A stretch of 64,000 bases of DNA. It comes from Turnera subulata. Lineage: Eukaryota > Streptophyta > Magnoliopsida > Malpighiales > Passifloraceae. The DNA is taken from assembly GCA_028386065.3 (NCBI GenBank), contig JAKUCV010006183.1, positions 7,982 to 71,981 of the forward strand, written 5' to 3'. The notes under the pieces are model-generated. The model ran no database searches and was not told where the DNA came from. It saw only the letters and a list, made by a program, of their open reading frames with translations. The position numbers and the translations under genes were made by a program. Each line of letters starts with the position of its first letter. Position 1 is the first letter of the stretch. Below, one piece after another: positions 1 through 12,986 of the stretch.

Positions 1-1456
1 TGTATAAGATGATAATTTTACAACTATTTTTATATATGATATTGGGTTGATGTTTTTTGTTTTTAATTAAATTCTAATATGTGGTGAAGCAAATATTTTG
101 GATTAAATTTATAAGGGATGGTGGTAGCTTAATATTATCACAAAATATTTAATTGAGGAGCTTCTTATGAAGTTTAGACATATTAATGTCAAATTGATGT
201 GTATCCCCTTATGATTTAAATCCTAATTAAATATGGAAGGAATCCGACATTCAATATAAGTGTGCAAAAATTTATTGAGAATTTGTTGCAGTAGTGGGCA
301 TATGAAGCCATTGATGTATACACAATCACAACTGTGATAATGTGGCTGCTTTGTGCAGACTTAATAAATTATTTGAGATATACCATAAATTTTTGTATAT
401 ACCATAGTGGACTTCCATTGTACTAACTGAAAGTACAGTGATGTAAAATGAATTTTGTTAATTCATACCAAGTAAAGTTCACTTATGGTGATGCCTATAT
501 TTACGCAGTCAGCTAAGTAAAAAAAAAAAGGTTGTGAATTCTGGTAAAACTGAGACAGAATACATTTTCTGAATTAGTTGACATTGAGGCTAAGTGATTG
601 GAAATTACTTAGCGAATATTCCGTTGGAAATAAAACCAACCCTGTCTGTGTCTATGCATTGTAATTGCGAGGAGGCAATTTCAACATGATCATAATAAAT
701 TGTATTGAGAAATAGACACATATGATCTATACCTTATGGTATAATAGTGCTATTGAGAGATGGAATAATTTCCTTTTATTATCGGAAGTCAGAAGTGATT
801 TGGCCAATCCTCTGACAAATTCCCGGGAAGAAGAATAATAAACGAAACATCGAGGGGAATTGGACTTTATTATGCCTGTTTGAAACTAATTAGTGATGGT
901 AACCCAACCTGCGTGATCGGGGATCCCGTGAAATAGGTTCATATGGGTATTAACAAGTCACTGCTTAGTTCTGCTAGTACTTGAATATTTGTCCCTTCCT
1001 ATGGTGTGAGGAAAAGTACTAGACTGTATTTGATCGAGAGGCTGAGTTAAGCTCTTAATGATCTTCATATCCTTTACGGGTGGTGTATAATATGCAGTAT
1101 ACACTTGATGAGATCACCTATATGAGTGTGGAATGGGGCCGTTCCTATGAGGATGTGTTTGCAGGTGCACCTCTAGAGCATTCATGAATTTCCAGGCACG
1201 CGCACGGCCGTAATGCGCAAAACTGCGGTAACACCAAGAGTTGTGGGGGTGTAATATGATTGGTAAGAACACTGACTTACCAAAGTGTCTATCAGTTCAT
1301 AGTAACCCTTTGTTACACTGTTTGACACGGTTTGTCAAGACTTATCGGTCTAGACTTGGTTCATAGTCTACGGACACCAAGATCGATGTATTACACTCAT
1401 TAGTAATAAGAACCCAGCAAACAGATTCTTTTTCTTTTGAAATATATGTGGGGGAT
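1..1456 (+). pseudogene. Decayed Ty1/copia internal region (RNase H end)
   Basis: There is no open frame, but short stretches match the C-terminal RNase H part of a copia polyprotein when read with frameshifts. A segment around 600-680 reads like YLANIPLEIKPTLSVSMHC, and one near 795-830 reads SDLANPLTNSREEE, resembling the family's conserved LADPLTK-type tail. A polypurine run (GTGGGGGAT, 1448-1456) sits directly before an LTR. Only the 3' part of the element lies in the window. The assignment rests on weak, interrupted similarity plus the tract-LTR junction. Confidence 0.6.
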
Positions 1457-1940
1457 TGTTGGAATATATTTCAAAATGATATTATCCCACATTGGAGAGA
1501 TACATGGTTTTGACGTGGTAAATGGCCTAGTCAAAACTAACTTTTGGCTGTTGGAGTAAATCAGGGGATAAGTTGAGCTTACCTGGTCTATAGGAAAAAA
1601 TATGGTCCTTAATTAATGGCCATTATTTTTTCTAACGTTGTTGTTCCCCTCCATTTGCTATAAATATAAATACAAGACCATTCTTCAATTCATTGATATA
1701 CAACACTGTGAACAAGAATTCTCTTCCATGTTTCATTTATTTTCCCTCACAAAATTCTCATCTCCTATGTTATCTTGCTGGGTTGCTAATTTATATTTTC
1801 TTGGTAGTCTCTGGTATCCTGCCATTTATGGTAGAAGAACCTGTTGTATCCTGGGGGAACTTTGCAGTAGGCAAAATATTCCTTTAGGACAGTGCCTAAC
1901 ACGCCTCAGGTTATGTACTCTGTTCCCAATTTTTCCAACA
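1457..1940 (+). repeat. 3' LTR of decayed copia element
   Basis: A 484-bp sequence starts TGTTGGAA and ends TTCCAACA, so its two ends are exact inverted 8-mers of the TG...CA type. It lies immediately after a polypurine tract. A TATA-like stretch (TATAAATATAAATA near 1660) is consistent with an LTR promoter. The partner 5' LTR and target duplication are outside the window and cannot be checked. Confidence 0.7.
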
Positions 1941-4900
1941 ACTGAGATGTCAAATCCTCAAATCCATTGTAATAAAAATCTGGAAAATTACACTCCTCTT
2001 GAATTAGATTTGGCATGACCAAAAGATACACCCACCATAAACATTACGATGATACAATGAGCTACCCTTCTGTTGTGTCGTGGGGTTGTGACTTCTTCTA
2101 CAAAGCAAAGCCCAAGATTGACATCCAGGAATGGGGCCCAGTAAAGCTAGCCTCACGGTTCGGCTTCATAGGCGCAGCGAGCAGCAGCCTGTGTAAATGT
2201 AGGTGGGGGACCCACGCCGCCCAGCCAATCACCCTCAATCTCAGCTGTGCGATTGCTACTCTCCCCTCTCTCTCTCTCCCTCCCGTGGCGTATATTCCTA
2301 GTAGCCAACCAACCAACCAGTCGTTGGTGTGACTGTGAGTGGCAAATGCATATGTTGAGTTATAAGTGGGTGTTAATTTTATAGTTCGAAACATGTTCCG
2401 CAACCAATTATGTTTCAATACCTGGGCTCTTTTTGATGAATTTTCGAGATAATCTGACCTGTAATACTCATACGGGAGAAGGGGGAAAAAAAAAAAAAAA
2501 CTCTATTCATGTACTCATCTATCACTGCGAGGTGTAAAAATGGAGTTGGATCTTGATTAAGCCTGGATACACATCTCATGGGTAACCGGAAAAGTTTAAA
2601 AGGAAAGAGATGTTCGTATTATTACTAGAAAGACTAGACTACTACTATTACTAAAACTACCATTCATTACTAGCCGCGCAATTCACTCCGTGATTGGTAA
2701 GCAACCGTACCAGCAGGTCTCTTTCAATCTTGCTCATTTGCACGCCGCTTTTGCCCGCTGGCGGATACATATATCATCAAATCCAAGAATGACACTGTCC
2801 GTGTTATTATTGAGTTCCGTGGCTCACGACATCAATGGCCAATTTGATTACAATGGAAACAAAAAATAAAAAATTGAACGAGTTTTAAGACTTCCGTCGA
2901 GAAAATAAAATAAGAGGTTCTGGATTTTTTTAATTTTCAAATTAAGTTATCATGTTATGGATGAGTTCGGAAAAAATAAGATAAAAGGAGAGGGTGCGAA
3001 AAAACAGCCTAAGAGAAAGAGGAAGGTGATGGACTCTAGTTGTCTCTGACCTTTTTTTTTTCAATTATTTTTTCGAAATGGGAGTAATTGACAGATATAA
3101 TAAATTAGAAAAATCTCTTAAAATTATCTGGAGGAAAAAAAAATGTATTCCACCCGCAATTTCTTATTTATTGGTCATAAAATAATAACAATATTTTGTT
3201 TTTGAAGGGTCCATAACTCCATATACACAGAAATGTTTTGACATTCAAGGTTCCAACCATGCAGCCAAACAAAATTTTGTTGTTAAAATGTGGAATACCT
3301 CGTTTATTCAAATTTTACACTTGAGGTGACTGGTGACTGCTGAGTAGTCCCATATTTTTATAGTCTTTTCCCCCTCTTTTTATTTGTAAATTAAATTATC
3401 TTCGAAGATATCTCTAATGTTGATTTTTTTAAAAAAAAATAAACAATAACCTAGCTAGGATATTATAGAGCCAAGTTAAGATCATCTTTCTTCAGATTTC
3501 AACGCATTCTTAAGATGGAGTGTTTATCTAGGAAGTAACAATGACAGGAAATTAAAAAGAAGATATTATCGAGCCACCCTTAACCCAGCTTTATTGGCTA
3601 CCGCGAAACTTTGAATTGGAATGCTTAATGTAAAAATTTATCTTCCTTAGTAATGCATTTAGTATTCTTCCACTTTTTTTTATAAAAAAAAACTAGATAT
3701 TCTTCCATTTGCATGTATATCAGATGGCTTAAATTCGAAATAAAACCTGAAAAAACAGAGGAGATTGGAAAGAATGAGAGTATGAGACAATATATTGAGG
3801 AAAAGATGTAAAAAAAAAAAAAAAGGAGAAGAAGAGAAGAGATTATTGAGGAAAATGTTAATTTAAAAATTATAACTCTGAGGAGGAGGAAGTGTACTGC
3901 TAGGAGCAGACGACGCGAGGTTCAAATCCAATCAAACAGTGAAAATTCAAGAATGCCCACATTTTAAGGATTGTCTGGAAACTAGAAGACAGCGCAAGGG
4001 TCCCATCCTTGTCACCACTGTACCTTACCACAAAAAGACAAGATGAGGCTATTATCGTAATTCGCCCCAGTAGGGCTAGCGGGAATCAAAAGGATCAAAT
4101 TGCGAGGTTGTCTCGTCTGTTGGTTGATTAACACCCTTTTGAATTGGATTATGCATCTTAGTTGATTAAAGTTCACATCGAGCAATAAAATGGCCCATTG
4201 CCCTTTTCCTTTCGTGAATTTTTTGGAAAATAAGAGGATTTTTATAGAGCTCAATATGATTGAGGCGTGGAAGAAGACTTTGTATCTTTTGGTAAAGTAT
4301 AACTATTTATTTTCTATACATGCCTGTCTCGTTATTACAATTTTATTGTGGACAATGTCATACTACTAGTAACATTTTCAGGCAGAACAATAATGACTGG
4401 GACTAAAGTTTCATTCTTCTTTTTTCCCTTTTAATGAGAATTGGACTAAAGTTTTTGCCTGATGCACTAGAAAAGAAAAAACAACAATCACATTCATTAA
4501 AAAGAAAAAGAAAATAAAAGCAACGATCACAATAATCTTCCAAGTATAGATTTACTAGTCTAGTTTTCACCAAAAGTTGTTGAAGGTGTACGATGGCTAG
4601 CATTACTTCTTTTGTTCAATCCCTGATGCCAAACTTCAATGCCTAAACCAGATAGGTGGGTCATAAATTACTCCCCAACCACTGGTACTTGGCTCAAAGT
4701 CTAAACTCTGTTACCCTTAATACTCTCCATTATTGCCTCTGTCCATAACAAAACAGCAACAGCGTCTCATGTCTTGTCCCTTTAATTATCCATTGACAAT
4801 TTGTTTTTCTTGGTCGATAAATAAATCGGTAAATCACTATGGTCACCCAAATATATATATATACTATTAGAGAATACTCTACGGGGAGATATTAGAAGCT

Positions 4901-5251
4901 GGAATGCCAAAAGTACCCCTGAGGCGCCATTTTCCCGCGCAACCAGGAACAAAAGTGAAGTGTTTTTTTTTGGGCGGAATGGAAATCAGATGATATCAGA
5001 ATATCAGAGATGATGACCACCACATCATGATGATGATAATGCCTTTGCTCTTTGAGTGGCCCCACCCTTATGGGCCCCATCTCTCTCTTCCACTTTTAAA
5101 AATCCACCTGTCTCGCATTACCCGCAAATCAATGCCCTTCCCCGAAAATTCAAATTTACTACCCTCTCTCTCTCAAAAGAAAATAAAAAAAAAAAACGTT
5201 AAAAAAAAGGAGAGAATAAAAACCCCATATTATCCTCCTTCCCCTACCACC
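1941..5251. other. Intergenic region, no gene seen
   Basis: About 3.3 kb of AT-rich sequence with homopolymer runs and no convincing coding frame or RNA gene. A GGTTCAAATCC-like word near 3918 recalls a tRNA T-arm, but no cloverleaf can be built around it. The last few hundred bases are presumably promoter for the EXORDIUM-like gene. Confidence 0.6.
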
Positions 5252-5258
5252 TATATAA
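5252..5258 (+). promoter_or_regulatory. TATA box of EXORDIUM-like gene
   Basis: TATATAA lies 88 bases upstream of the start codon at 5346, with pyrimidine-rich flanks. That spacing fits a plant TATA box with a 5' leader of about 55-60 bases. Position and motif are seen; function is inferred. Confidence 0.55.
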
Positions 5259-5345
5259 TCTTTGAAACACAAAAAACATAAACCAGCAAATTTGGCTAAC
5301 CACAAACAGGAGTGAGAACCACCACCTAACCCACCACCATATACC

Positions 5346-6380
5346 ATGAGCCCAGTATTCCATTTTGGGTTCCTTACAGCTCTTGCCCTACTCTCCATCA
5401 CCGTCTCTCCGGTCGCCTGTTGGCGTCCGTGGCGGCCACAGGCAAATGCCACCGCCACCCCCACTGATCTCCTCTACGGCGGGTCCAAGAAATTCGAGGG
5501 CTCCTCCGAGTTCGTCCACTTACGTTACCACATGGGTCCTGTCCTCACCAGCAACATAACCGTCCACACAATCTGGTACGGCACGTGGCAGAAATCCCAG
5601 AAGAAGATCATCCGCGAGTTCATCAACTCCATCTCCGCCCCCGCCGCCTCCAAGGGCCGCCCTTCCGTCTCAGGGTGGTGGAGGACCGTACAGCAATACA
5701 CCGACCAGACCGGGGCCAACATCTCCCACACGGTCCGGCTGGGAGAGGAGAAGAACGACCGGTTCTACTCCCACGGTAAGTCTCTAACCCGACTATCCAT
5801 ACAGTCTGTTATAAAAAGCGCCGTGACCGCCAGATCGAAGCCGTTGCCCATCAACCCCAAGAGCGGGCTGTACCTGCTGCTGACCTCCGCTGACGTGTAC
5901 GTCCAGGATTTCTGCGGGCAGGTCTGTGGGTTCCACTACTTCACCTTCCCTTCCATCGTGGGCTATACGTTGCCGTACGCGTGGGTGGGTAACAGCGCCA
6001 AGCTTTGCCCTGGGGTGTGCGCTTACCCTTTCGCGGTACCGGAGTATATTCCCGGGCTGAAGCCGCTAAAGTCACCCAACGGTGACATTGGGGTGGATGG
6101 GATGATAAGCGTGATTGGTCACGAGATTGCTGAGCTGGCAACCAACCCGCTGGTGAACGCTTGGTATGCCGGGCAGGACCCGAGTGCGCCTGTGGAGATA
6201 GCCGATCTCTGTGAGGGCATCTACGGGACCGGAGGTGGGGGTTCTTACACTGGGCAGATGTTGGAGGATCGTGATGGTGCCACGTACAACATGAATGGGA
6301 TCAGACGGCGGTACTTGGTCCAGTGGGTTTGGAACCATCTGGTTAATTACTGTACTGGTCCTAATGCGCTTGATCAGTAG
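5346..6380 (+). CDS. EXORDIUM-like (PHI-1/EXL) secreted protein
   Basis: A single-exon 344-aa protein of the plant-specific EXORDIUM/PHI-1 family. Members are secreted to the cell wall and linked to brassinosteroid- and carbon-dependent growth; no enzymatic reaction is established. Residues 1-25 form a hydrophobic signal peptide ending near SPVAC. The rest carries family blocks: LLYGGSKKFEGSSEFVHLRY (about 39-58), HTIWYGTW, CGQVCGFHYF, AKLCPGVCAYPF, SVIGHEIAELATNPL (about 255-269) and the C-terminal WNHLVNYC. The first ATG of the frame precedes the signal peptide, and a TATA box lies 88 bases upstream. The coding part is more GC-rich than its AT-rich surroundings, as is common for these intron-less genes. 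It appears intact. Which Arabidopsis EXL number it matches cannot be decided here. Confidence 0.95.
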   Translation: MSPVFHFGFLTALALLSITVSPVACWRPWRPQANATATPTDLLYGGSKKFEGSSEFVHLRYHMGPVLTSNITVHTIWYGTWQKSQKKIIREFINSISAPAASKGRPSVSGWWRTVQQYTDQTGANISHTVRLGEEKNDRFYSHGKSLTRLSIQSVIKSAVTARSKPLPINPKSGLYLLLTSADVYVQDFCGQVCGFHYFTFPSIVGYTLPYAWVGNSAKLCPGVCAYPFAVPEYIPGLKPLKSPNGDIGVDGMISVIGHEIAELATNPLVNAWYAGQDPSAPVEIADLCEGIYGTGGGGSYTGQMLEDRDGATYNMNGIRRRYLVQWVWNHLVNYCTGPNALDQ

Positions 6381-9300
6381 TAGGGGGAGTGATGATCAGT
6401 AGTAGTGATTGATGGGTCAAATCTTGTTTGGCTTTTTTTTTTAGTTTTGGGGGTATCTGTAACTTTTTTTGATTATTTTTTCTTTTTGTTGGGTTTTGCT
6501 TATTTTTCTGGGGTGTGGGTAATGGGTCTGTTTATGCATATTTGATTAAGGTAGTTAAGGTTGTTAAAATGTGTAATAACTTTCCTGTTATACTATTTTT
6601 GTATACAAAATATCTGGTTTTCCCCGCCTCCTTCCCAGTATCAGCTGCTATCTATCTACCATTACGATGATATTAAGTTTGCCTTGCAGAAGATCATTGG
6701 TTATAGTGGTTAGAATGTTGGACTTTCTTGATAAATGACAATTCTGTTATGAAATTTGGCCGTAATTTGAATATGGGGACATGGGGATTCTTCTTCCTTT
6801 CTTCTCTGCCTTGGTTTTTTCTCAAGATCAGCAAAACTGTACCAACTGAAAGGAATGCTAAATTCACATGCTTACCCTGTTATTTTCCGCAAATATAATT
6901 ACCCAAGTGAGCCTGGAATGGTTGTCGTTTTATTACAACCTGGTCAGTGGGTGCAGCATATCGTGGGGGACTGGGGTCCCATTTCTTTCATTTTCTTTCA
7001 TTCCTCAGATAACTTTATGAGGATATAGTTGCAACACCATGGCTATTTTGTTTTTCCTTTGAACTGCAATTTGAGATGCTTTTCAGTTCTTTTCTTGGAA
7101 TTGTCACATTTTCCTGCTATAAAGGTGCTCATTGTGCTTATCAGGAAAAAAGAAAAGTGGCATCTGTCAATGTAGAATCAGGGTAATGCATCTATCAAGG
7201 TAAATGAGTGCAGCTCTCTTGTTTTCATTTTGACATCATTTAGTACTCCCTCTATATTTTGACATCACCTGGTATGATTATGTGAAGCTATAATTAGGAT
7301 ACAAAGACATATTGCAAATACATTGATCACTTATATTTCATTCATCTATGTTCTCTGATCCAGAGTTACTCTATGGCACCACAAGACATTTGCATGGCAC
7401 TCTTGACAACACGTTACATGCAGCAAAAAATGAAGAGTTCAATATTCTATAAGATTGCGTTAACATAAAGGTTAACAATAAGCCGAAAGAGACTCTGTAC
7501 TTTTTTAGACCATGAAAAATACTGTTCACACACGAGCATGCATCAAACACAAGGTTCTGTGGTGAAGTAGAACAGAATATAAGCAAAGTGGTTGCTCAGC
7601 TTGTGAAAGCGTGAATATATTAGCCTATTAGTAGTTCCCAAATTCTGTCTGCATTCAGTACAGTACAGGCGTATATGAATTAGAACTATGGTCAAGCCAT
7701 ACAATTTTTTAGTACTTTTTATGAATGCGACGTTGATATGTTGCCAACCTCACATTATGATATTGCATGATTTTAATCACTACATCGGACTAATTTATAT
7801 GTATATAATCAGCATGTTATTATAACCCGTTTTCTATTAGCATGAAAGAGCAGCTCAATGCAATTTTGGGAACCAGCTGGTTCTCAGTTCAAGTTGCATC
7901 AATTTATAAGCCGAAAGCATTGCTTCATGGTTCAAATCATTATTGATTCCGTTGAATAAAAACTATTTTTGACTTGGAAAGATTCTGCCACCGGTTCCTC
8001 ATGAAGAGTAGGTGAGGACGACAAAAGTCATGCTAAAGCACAAAGAAGTGCCCTGAAATACTATCCATGTAAAAGATTTTAATGCATGACCAGCCACAAA
8101 AGATTTGTTTAATCAGCTTCTTAAAACATTGACATTTTGACACTGGTTGGTCATCAATAGTCAAAGTAGCGGTGGAAAAGTAGTAGCGGTTCCTGATCCT
8201 CAAAACTTGATCTTTGACCTGGAAAGTGGAAACCCTCTCTTGCAATTAAAAAAATTCACACTAATCATGCTTTTCTGTCTTCAATACAGGCCAAAGAATA
8301 CAGAAAAACTCGAAGAAAAGTATGACACACTAGACTATAACATGTTAAAATACGCATATCAAAGGAACAAACAACATTCTTTCTTGCGAGTTACGCCTGT
8401 GAGATGGTTCAAGTGTGTTGGATTTAATTATAAATGCTTTGTAATTTGATTCTGCTTAAGAACTGGCTTATCCTCCTACTGCTAACACGCTCGGCCATAG
8501 TTGCATTACTACAGCAACACTAAAAAGGAGAAAAAGATATGGCCCAGGCATCATTAATCCTCCATCAAAGACTTGGAAACAAGAGAGTACAGTCTCCCTC
8601 TTCTTTTCTCCCTATATTTTAACAAAACATCATTGTCAATACCACTGTAAATCCCGTAATTATCAGTGTCACTTTAGACTAATAAATGATGACCGAAAAG
8701 GAAGAAAAAGGAAAAGAGAGAAGCCAATCTCGGTTTTAGCCTTTTGAGATGCTTTGGCCTGTCCATATCAGAGTTCAACTATTTTGATTTCAATGTCATT
8801 GATCTTATGGCAATAAATTTTGAACGACCAATAGAAATGAAACAAAAATAATTATAATAGGAAAGTGCATACACTACGCAGAGTTGGTATAGATTGATTA
8901 GTAGCATTGAAAAGAAAACAAGTATGCAGGAGGAGAAACAATTATGATGTAGGGACCTCCAATGCTGATGCATCTAATATTCATACAAATAAATTAGTAC
9001 TACATCACAACTTAAATGAATAAGATTGTCAAAAAAAAAAAAAAGCACTTTGATGAATCGGACTAAGAATGCTTTTATGCCGATAACTAATGATTAGGGT
9101 TGGACCGTAAAAATGACCATGAGATCCGTGGAAGGGTCACAAAAGGGTTGATCAGATGAACTATGCTAAACCCATTTTGAAAAGATTTGATCACTGATGT
9201 TAAGTTAACTAATCATAGATAGTTTGAATCTCACTTTCCTCAAGTATAAAAAAAAATAAACTAATCATAGAGGATCTATAATGTGCCATACTGCTATAAC

Positions 9301-11282
9301 ATCCCTTCAATCAGTAGGTGAGAACAATAACGCCATCATGAGATACTTGTACATGTAATATGCAGAGGCATGAAGCGGACTCATAGTTGTTGATCAAGTG
9401 CAAGGTTCGTCAATTGAAGGCCAAGTCCTACCTACTGTTGTGTGCGACAAAATTCTATCATGCTCCTCTGCTGATGTCTGGACCTTTAAGAGTCGCATAG
9501 CCTGAAGGCTCCATCATCCGTTTACTGTTTTCAGCCTTGGCTAAACCATTTCCCCAAGTGGCATATGCAGTTGTGGATAGTTATTGTATTAGCTAAAATT
9601 GAGCCCTTGTTTCAGTAGAGGACAAGTGGTTTGCGTAATTGTCTAATTGCATCAAAGGAGCAAGAGATACAAGTGAGCAAACAAAAAGTTACCTTGCTCG
9701 TGTTACTTATCTCCAATTCAATCACTAGAAAGCTACTTTGTAAGATGCAGTATAGAACATGAGCTTTCCGGCAGATTCACTTTCAAGAAGAGATCAGATA
9801 ATAACCAACAAGATTAACTTAACATTATCACTATATATTGCTGTCAGCAAAATACTCCAGATGTTACACTAGAAAGATAGTCGTTAAAGCGTTTCGCCAA
9901 ATTTAACTTCTTGCTGTCTGTTTCTCAGTTGTAGCTCAGCTGGCAGGTTGTGCCCCTTTGTTGCTGGTGTTCTGGCGTGGAATGTTGTCATCCTGATTAA
10001 ACTAATTTCTGTAACATTTCTGTAAGATTTATCCTGATATGTATGAATGAACCACTTGTTCGATATATCAAAGAGGAAAAATAAAAGATGGCTTGATGCA
10101 TATCATTGTTACTTTACATGCGAGGTAAATTTCAACCAATTGGCAGGCAAAGTGAGAACAAAATGATTAGACTGCCATGAATGCTAAAGTTAAAAGGTTC
10201 TGGTGCTCAAAAGCTAATTCCACAAGTTCTCCACAAATAGGATTTCATTGTCACCCTAACCATATTCATCCATATATATGTGAGCAATTCTATCATATTC
10301 CATATTTAGCTTTTGCAACCGTATGTAAAAATGTATTCCTCTTTATCTCAGTTAGAAAGAAGATGATGCAGACAAGCTATGAGAATTGTGACTTAAAATA
10401 ATCTCCTTCTATTGAAGCAATCTCATCTTTTGTTGCAACACTTGTCAGATGTCTGTTCATTGATCATGTACCAAAAAACAAGCAGCTGGAATGGAAAACG
10501 TTAATGATTTCCCAACAACTTCATAGCAGCCTCCCATAACAAACAAGCCATAGCTAATCATTCTATGCCTTCAAGGACAAACCTTCATTGCCATTAGAAT
10601 ACATGAAACACTGTCTTATGATGCGAGCAAGAAGAACATAACCATGCAATTTTTTTGTTGCTAGAGATGTCATGCCCAAGAAGAGCTTGATCAAATGTTA
10701 GTACCCAATTCAGAAAGTAGTCAGCTTTTTAAGCTTTTAAGAAATATAAAAAACAATCAAGTTTTCCCGCTGGAACCAACAGAAAAAAGAACAGTTTCCT
10801 CGTCTAAGTTTAGCACTCCAAGAAATCAGCATGGTTGAATAACCCACAAAAGAAAAAGAAAGAAACAATGAATTTCAACTTATCAAGACTTCAAACTCAT
10901 ATTAGTCATCAACTTTACTAAATGACTGTTAAAGCTTATCCATGGTTGTTCACAGTGAAAGCAAAATTTAAATATTGCTTACCCCTAAGGTTTGCTCTTC
11001 AGCGAATCCAGATGCGAGACAATATGAAGAGAAGTGGTACAAATGGAGCACAGATACATTATATTTCAATTTAGAAGAAAATTATGACATACGGAACTGC
11101 TGAAAAGATGCTGCTATGGACCTCTTGGGTTACTTTTGCAAAGTCTTTCATCAGAATTTTGTCCCCCAGGTGCATCTTCTTCTCTCCAATAAAGGTACCC
11201 CGAAATACAGCTTAAAGAAACAACATTCAACAGTGACTCGCATGGCTCCTTTCACAGAAATATGGTCTACATTCAGGAGCTG
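6381..11282. other. Intergenic region, no gene seen
   Basis: About 4.9 kb between the stop codons of the convergent EXORDIUM-like and LPA2-like genes. It presumably includes both 3' untranslated regions. Short open frames exist but show no family motifs. A tRNA A-box-like word occurs near 6700 and another near 9935, neither followed by a matching B box, so no RNA gene is called. Confidence 0.6.
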
Positions 11283-12564
11283 TCAGTTTTGATCTTTAAG
11301 TTTCTCATTCTGTATATACTTCAACACTCCATATCCAACAGTTCCAGCGAGAAACAAGAGGATTGTGGGAGTAAAAGATGGGTATAGATACTTCACAAAA
11401 AGTTTATCCCACTCATCAGGTAGGAAGCCTGTGAATGTAAAATAACATGAGTTATGATGAGACCACGAACAAACCTTCGCCATAAACAAGAAATATTAAG
11501 TTGGATACGCTTTGCAATAGCATACAGGCTCTAGTCAAGCTAGTAACCAAAGGTGATCAAACAGGATGTTTTATTGTGCCTTTGTTTCAAAACGACATAA
11601 ACTCCATTGAAACAAAGCCTAACACATAGATGAACATTCTGTTCCCAAGTTGAATGGCTTCTTACGTTTTAAGTATGTAGAGAACAAACTCTACATCCTT
11701 ACAGCTCTATGCATGCGATAATTAACATACTAAACTAAACATCTTCTATGCCCGTTTACAGCAAGAACACCTTAGGAACAATGAAACAAATGTCAATTAG
11801 CTACCTAGCTTCCAAACATCCTCTCAATAAGAATACCTGAGGGAAAGTTAATAAGCATCTGATTGCAAGTACAAAGCTATTGTAGTCTTAACTGAGCAAT
11901 AAAATCATATATTGCAAATCAATCCAAGGCAATTATTCTTCCATGAAGTCACTTCAATGTCTAATATCTCCATAATCCCGGGGAAAATGCCACATTTTAT
12001 AAACCCACATGAAATCAAGCTTCCCATTAACTAAGTATAAATCTAACCAAGCAACAGCCTCGAAACAAAAGACAAATTCTTTGAAATTAGCATACCTGAA
12101 GCAGAAAGCAGGATCCCCTGTACAAGAATGATCCCGCCAAGACCCAGCCAGGTAAGAAGGAAAGCACTCTCGTTCCTTTTCTGCTCCTCCAATTTAACCT
12201 CGTCTATTTGGCCTACAAAAGACGGTTTTTCAACCGGAGACCGCCTAATCACCGATGCCCTCCCTCCCTTACCCTTCTGTTTCTTCTTACTACTACTACT
12301 ACTAGTAGTAGTAGCCTTACTCTGTTTTGAAACAGAAGCGGGTGATGTGGAGGAGGACGACGAAGAGCCAAATCCTTGGCCGGGAGCGGCGGGTTTCTTG
12401 GTCGGTGAAGATGTGTCCTTTGTGGGCTCGGTGTCGGTGGTGGGTTTTTGGCATCTGGTGGTGAGCTTAATGGGTTTTGGTGGGGAGAGAAGGAGGAGAT
12501 GGTGGTGATGGTGATAGGGTTTTGGGGTGAGAAGAGTAGAAGGCGAGTGGATTTGTAGCGCCAT
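11283..12564 (-). CDS. LPA2: LPA2-like photosystem II accumulation protein
   Basis: Two exons, complement(12096..12564) and complement(11283..11428), join across a GT-AG intron to give 204 aa. LPA2 is a thylakoid membrane protein needed for photosystem II assembly (family knowledge). The N-terminus, MALQIHSPSTLL followed by a Ser/Thr-rich stretch, looks like a chloroplast transit peptide. The middle is low-complexity (Ser, Lys, Gly). The sequence RRSPVEKPSF then leads into two membrane segments, roughly NESAFLLTWLGLGGIILVQG and PTILLFLAGTVGYGVLKYIQ. The conserved tail reads YGVLKYIQNEKLKDQN. The splice falls inside SAS-GFLPDEWDKLF, matching the family junction. The reading frame is intact. 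A run of serine codons contains a (CTA)n/(TAG)n palindrome at about 12289-12315. Confidence 0.93.
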
Positions 12565-12688
12565 TTTCAGTTTTATTGGTTAATCGGTTATTTTTCTGCC
12601 GCGGTTTTTATTGGGCGTTCTTTGGTTTTTTGTTTTTATCCGGTTGAAATGAAGTTTTCGAAATTACGAAAACCACCCAATATCTTTC

Positions 12689-12772
12689 GCCATATTCTCA
12701 ATCGAGTCCTTTTTCATTTCTCCGGAAAAGACCACTCAAGTTCCAAATGGATACCAAACTCAATTATCAGCT
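12689..12772. repeat. Left copy of short flank duplication
   Basis: The sequence beginning GCCATATTCTCAATCG and ending CAATTATCAGCT recurs with a few differences at 19550-19640. The two copies bracket the LTR element and the LINE fragment. Its last 12 bases are also the left target duplication of the LINE, and its last five (CAGCT) the target duplication of the LTR element. Confidence 0.8.
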
Positions 12773-12975
12773 TGTTATAAAACTAGTGTTTAATACTGTG
12801 AATTTTCACAGTTATGATGATGGAGGTGAGAAGGAGGAGAAGGCAGAGGGAAGAAGAAGTTGAGGGAATGAGCAATTTTTGTTATTCATTTCATCTTATT
12901 CAACAGAATATATATATATTGGTTTTTGTACAATAGGTAGGTATAATAGCATTTACACGTATTTTTTTCATAACA
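12773..12975 (-). repeat. LTR (3' LTR in element orientation)
   Basis: 203 bp, starting TGTTATAAAAC and ending TTCATAACA. It matches 18687-18891 almost throughout. On the minus strand it follows the polypurine tract, so it is the element's 3' LTR. Confidence 0.92.
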
Positions 12976-12986
12976 CTCCCCCTTAA
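12976..12986 (-). other. Polypurine tract of minus-strand copia element
   Basis: The minus strand reads TTAAGGGGGAG directly before the LTR terminal TGTTATGAA. This is the expected second-strand primer position and fixes the element's orientation. Confidence 0.8.

Noticed and set aside
2015..2418. Open frames of about 105 codons on both strands
   Set aside because: No motif, overlapping on opposite strands, no flanking gene structure.
3890..3935. tRNA-like GGTTCAAATCC word
   Set aside because: No acceptor stem or D-arm upstream; a cloverleaf cannot be drawn.
6690..6780. tRNA A-box-like TAGTGGTTAGAATG
   Set aside because: The following sequence has only a very weak B-box match and no SINE tail or target duplication.
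9930..9990. tRNA A-box-like GTAGCTCAGCTGGCAG
   Set aside because: No B box at the right distance and no foldable tRNA.
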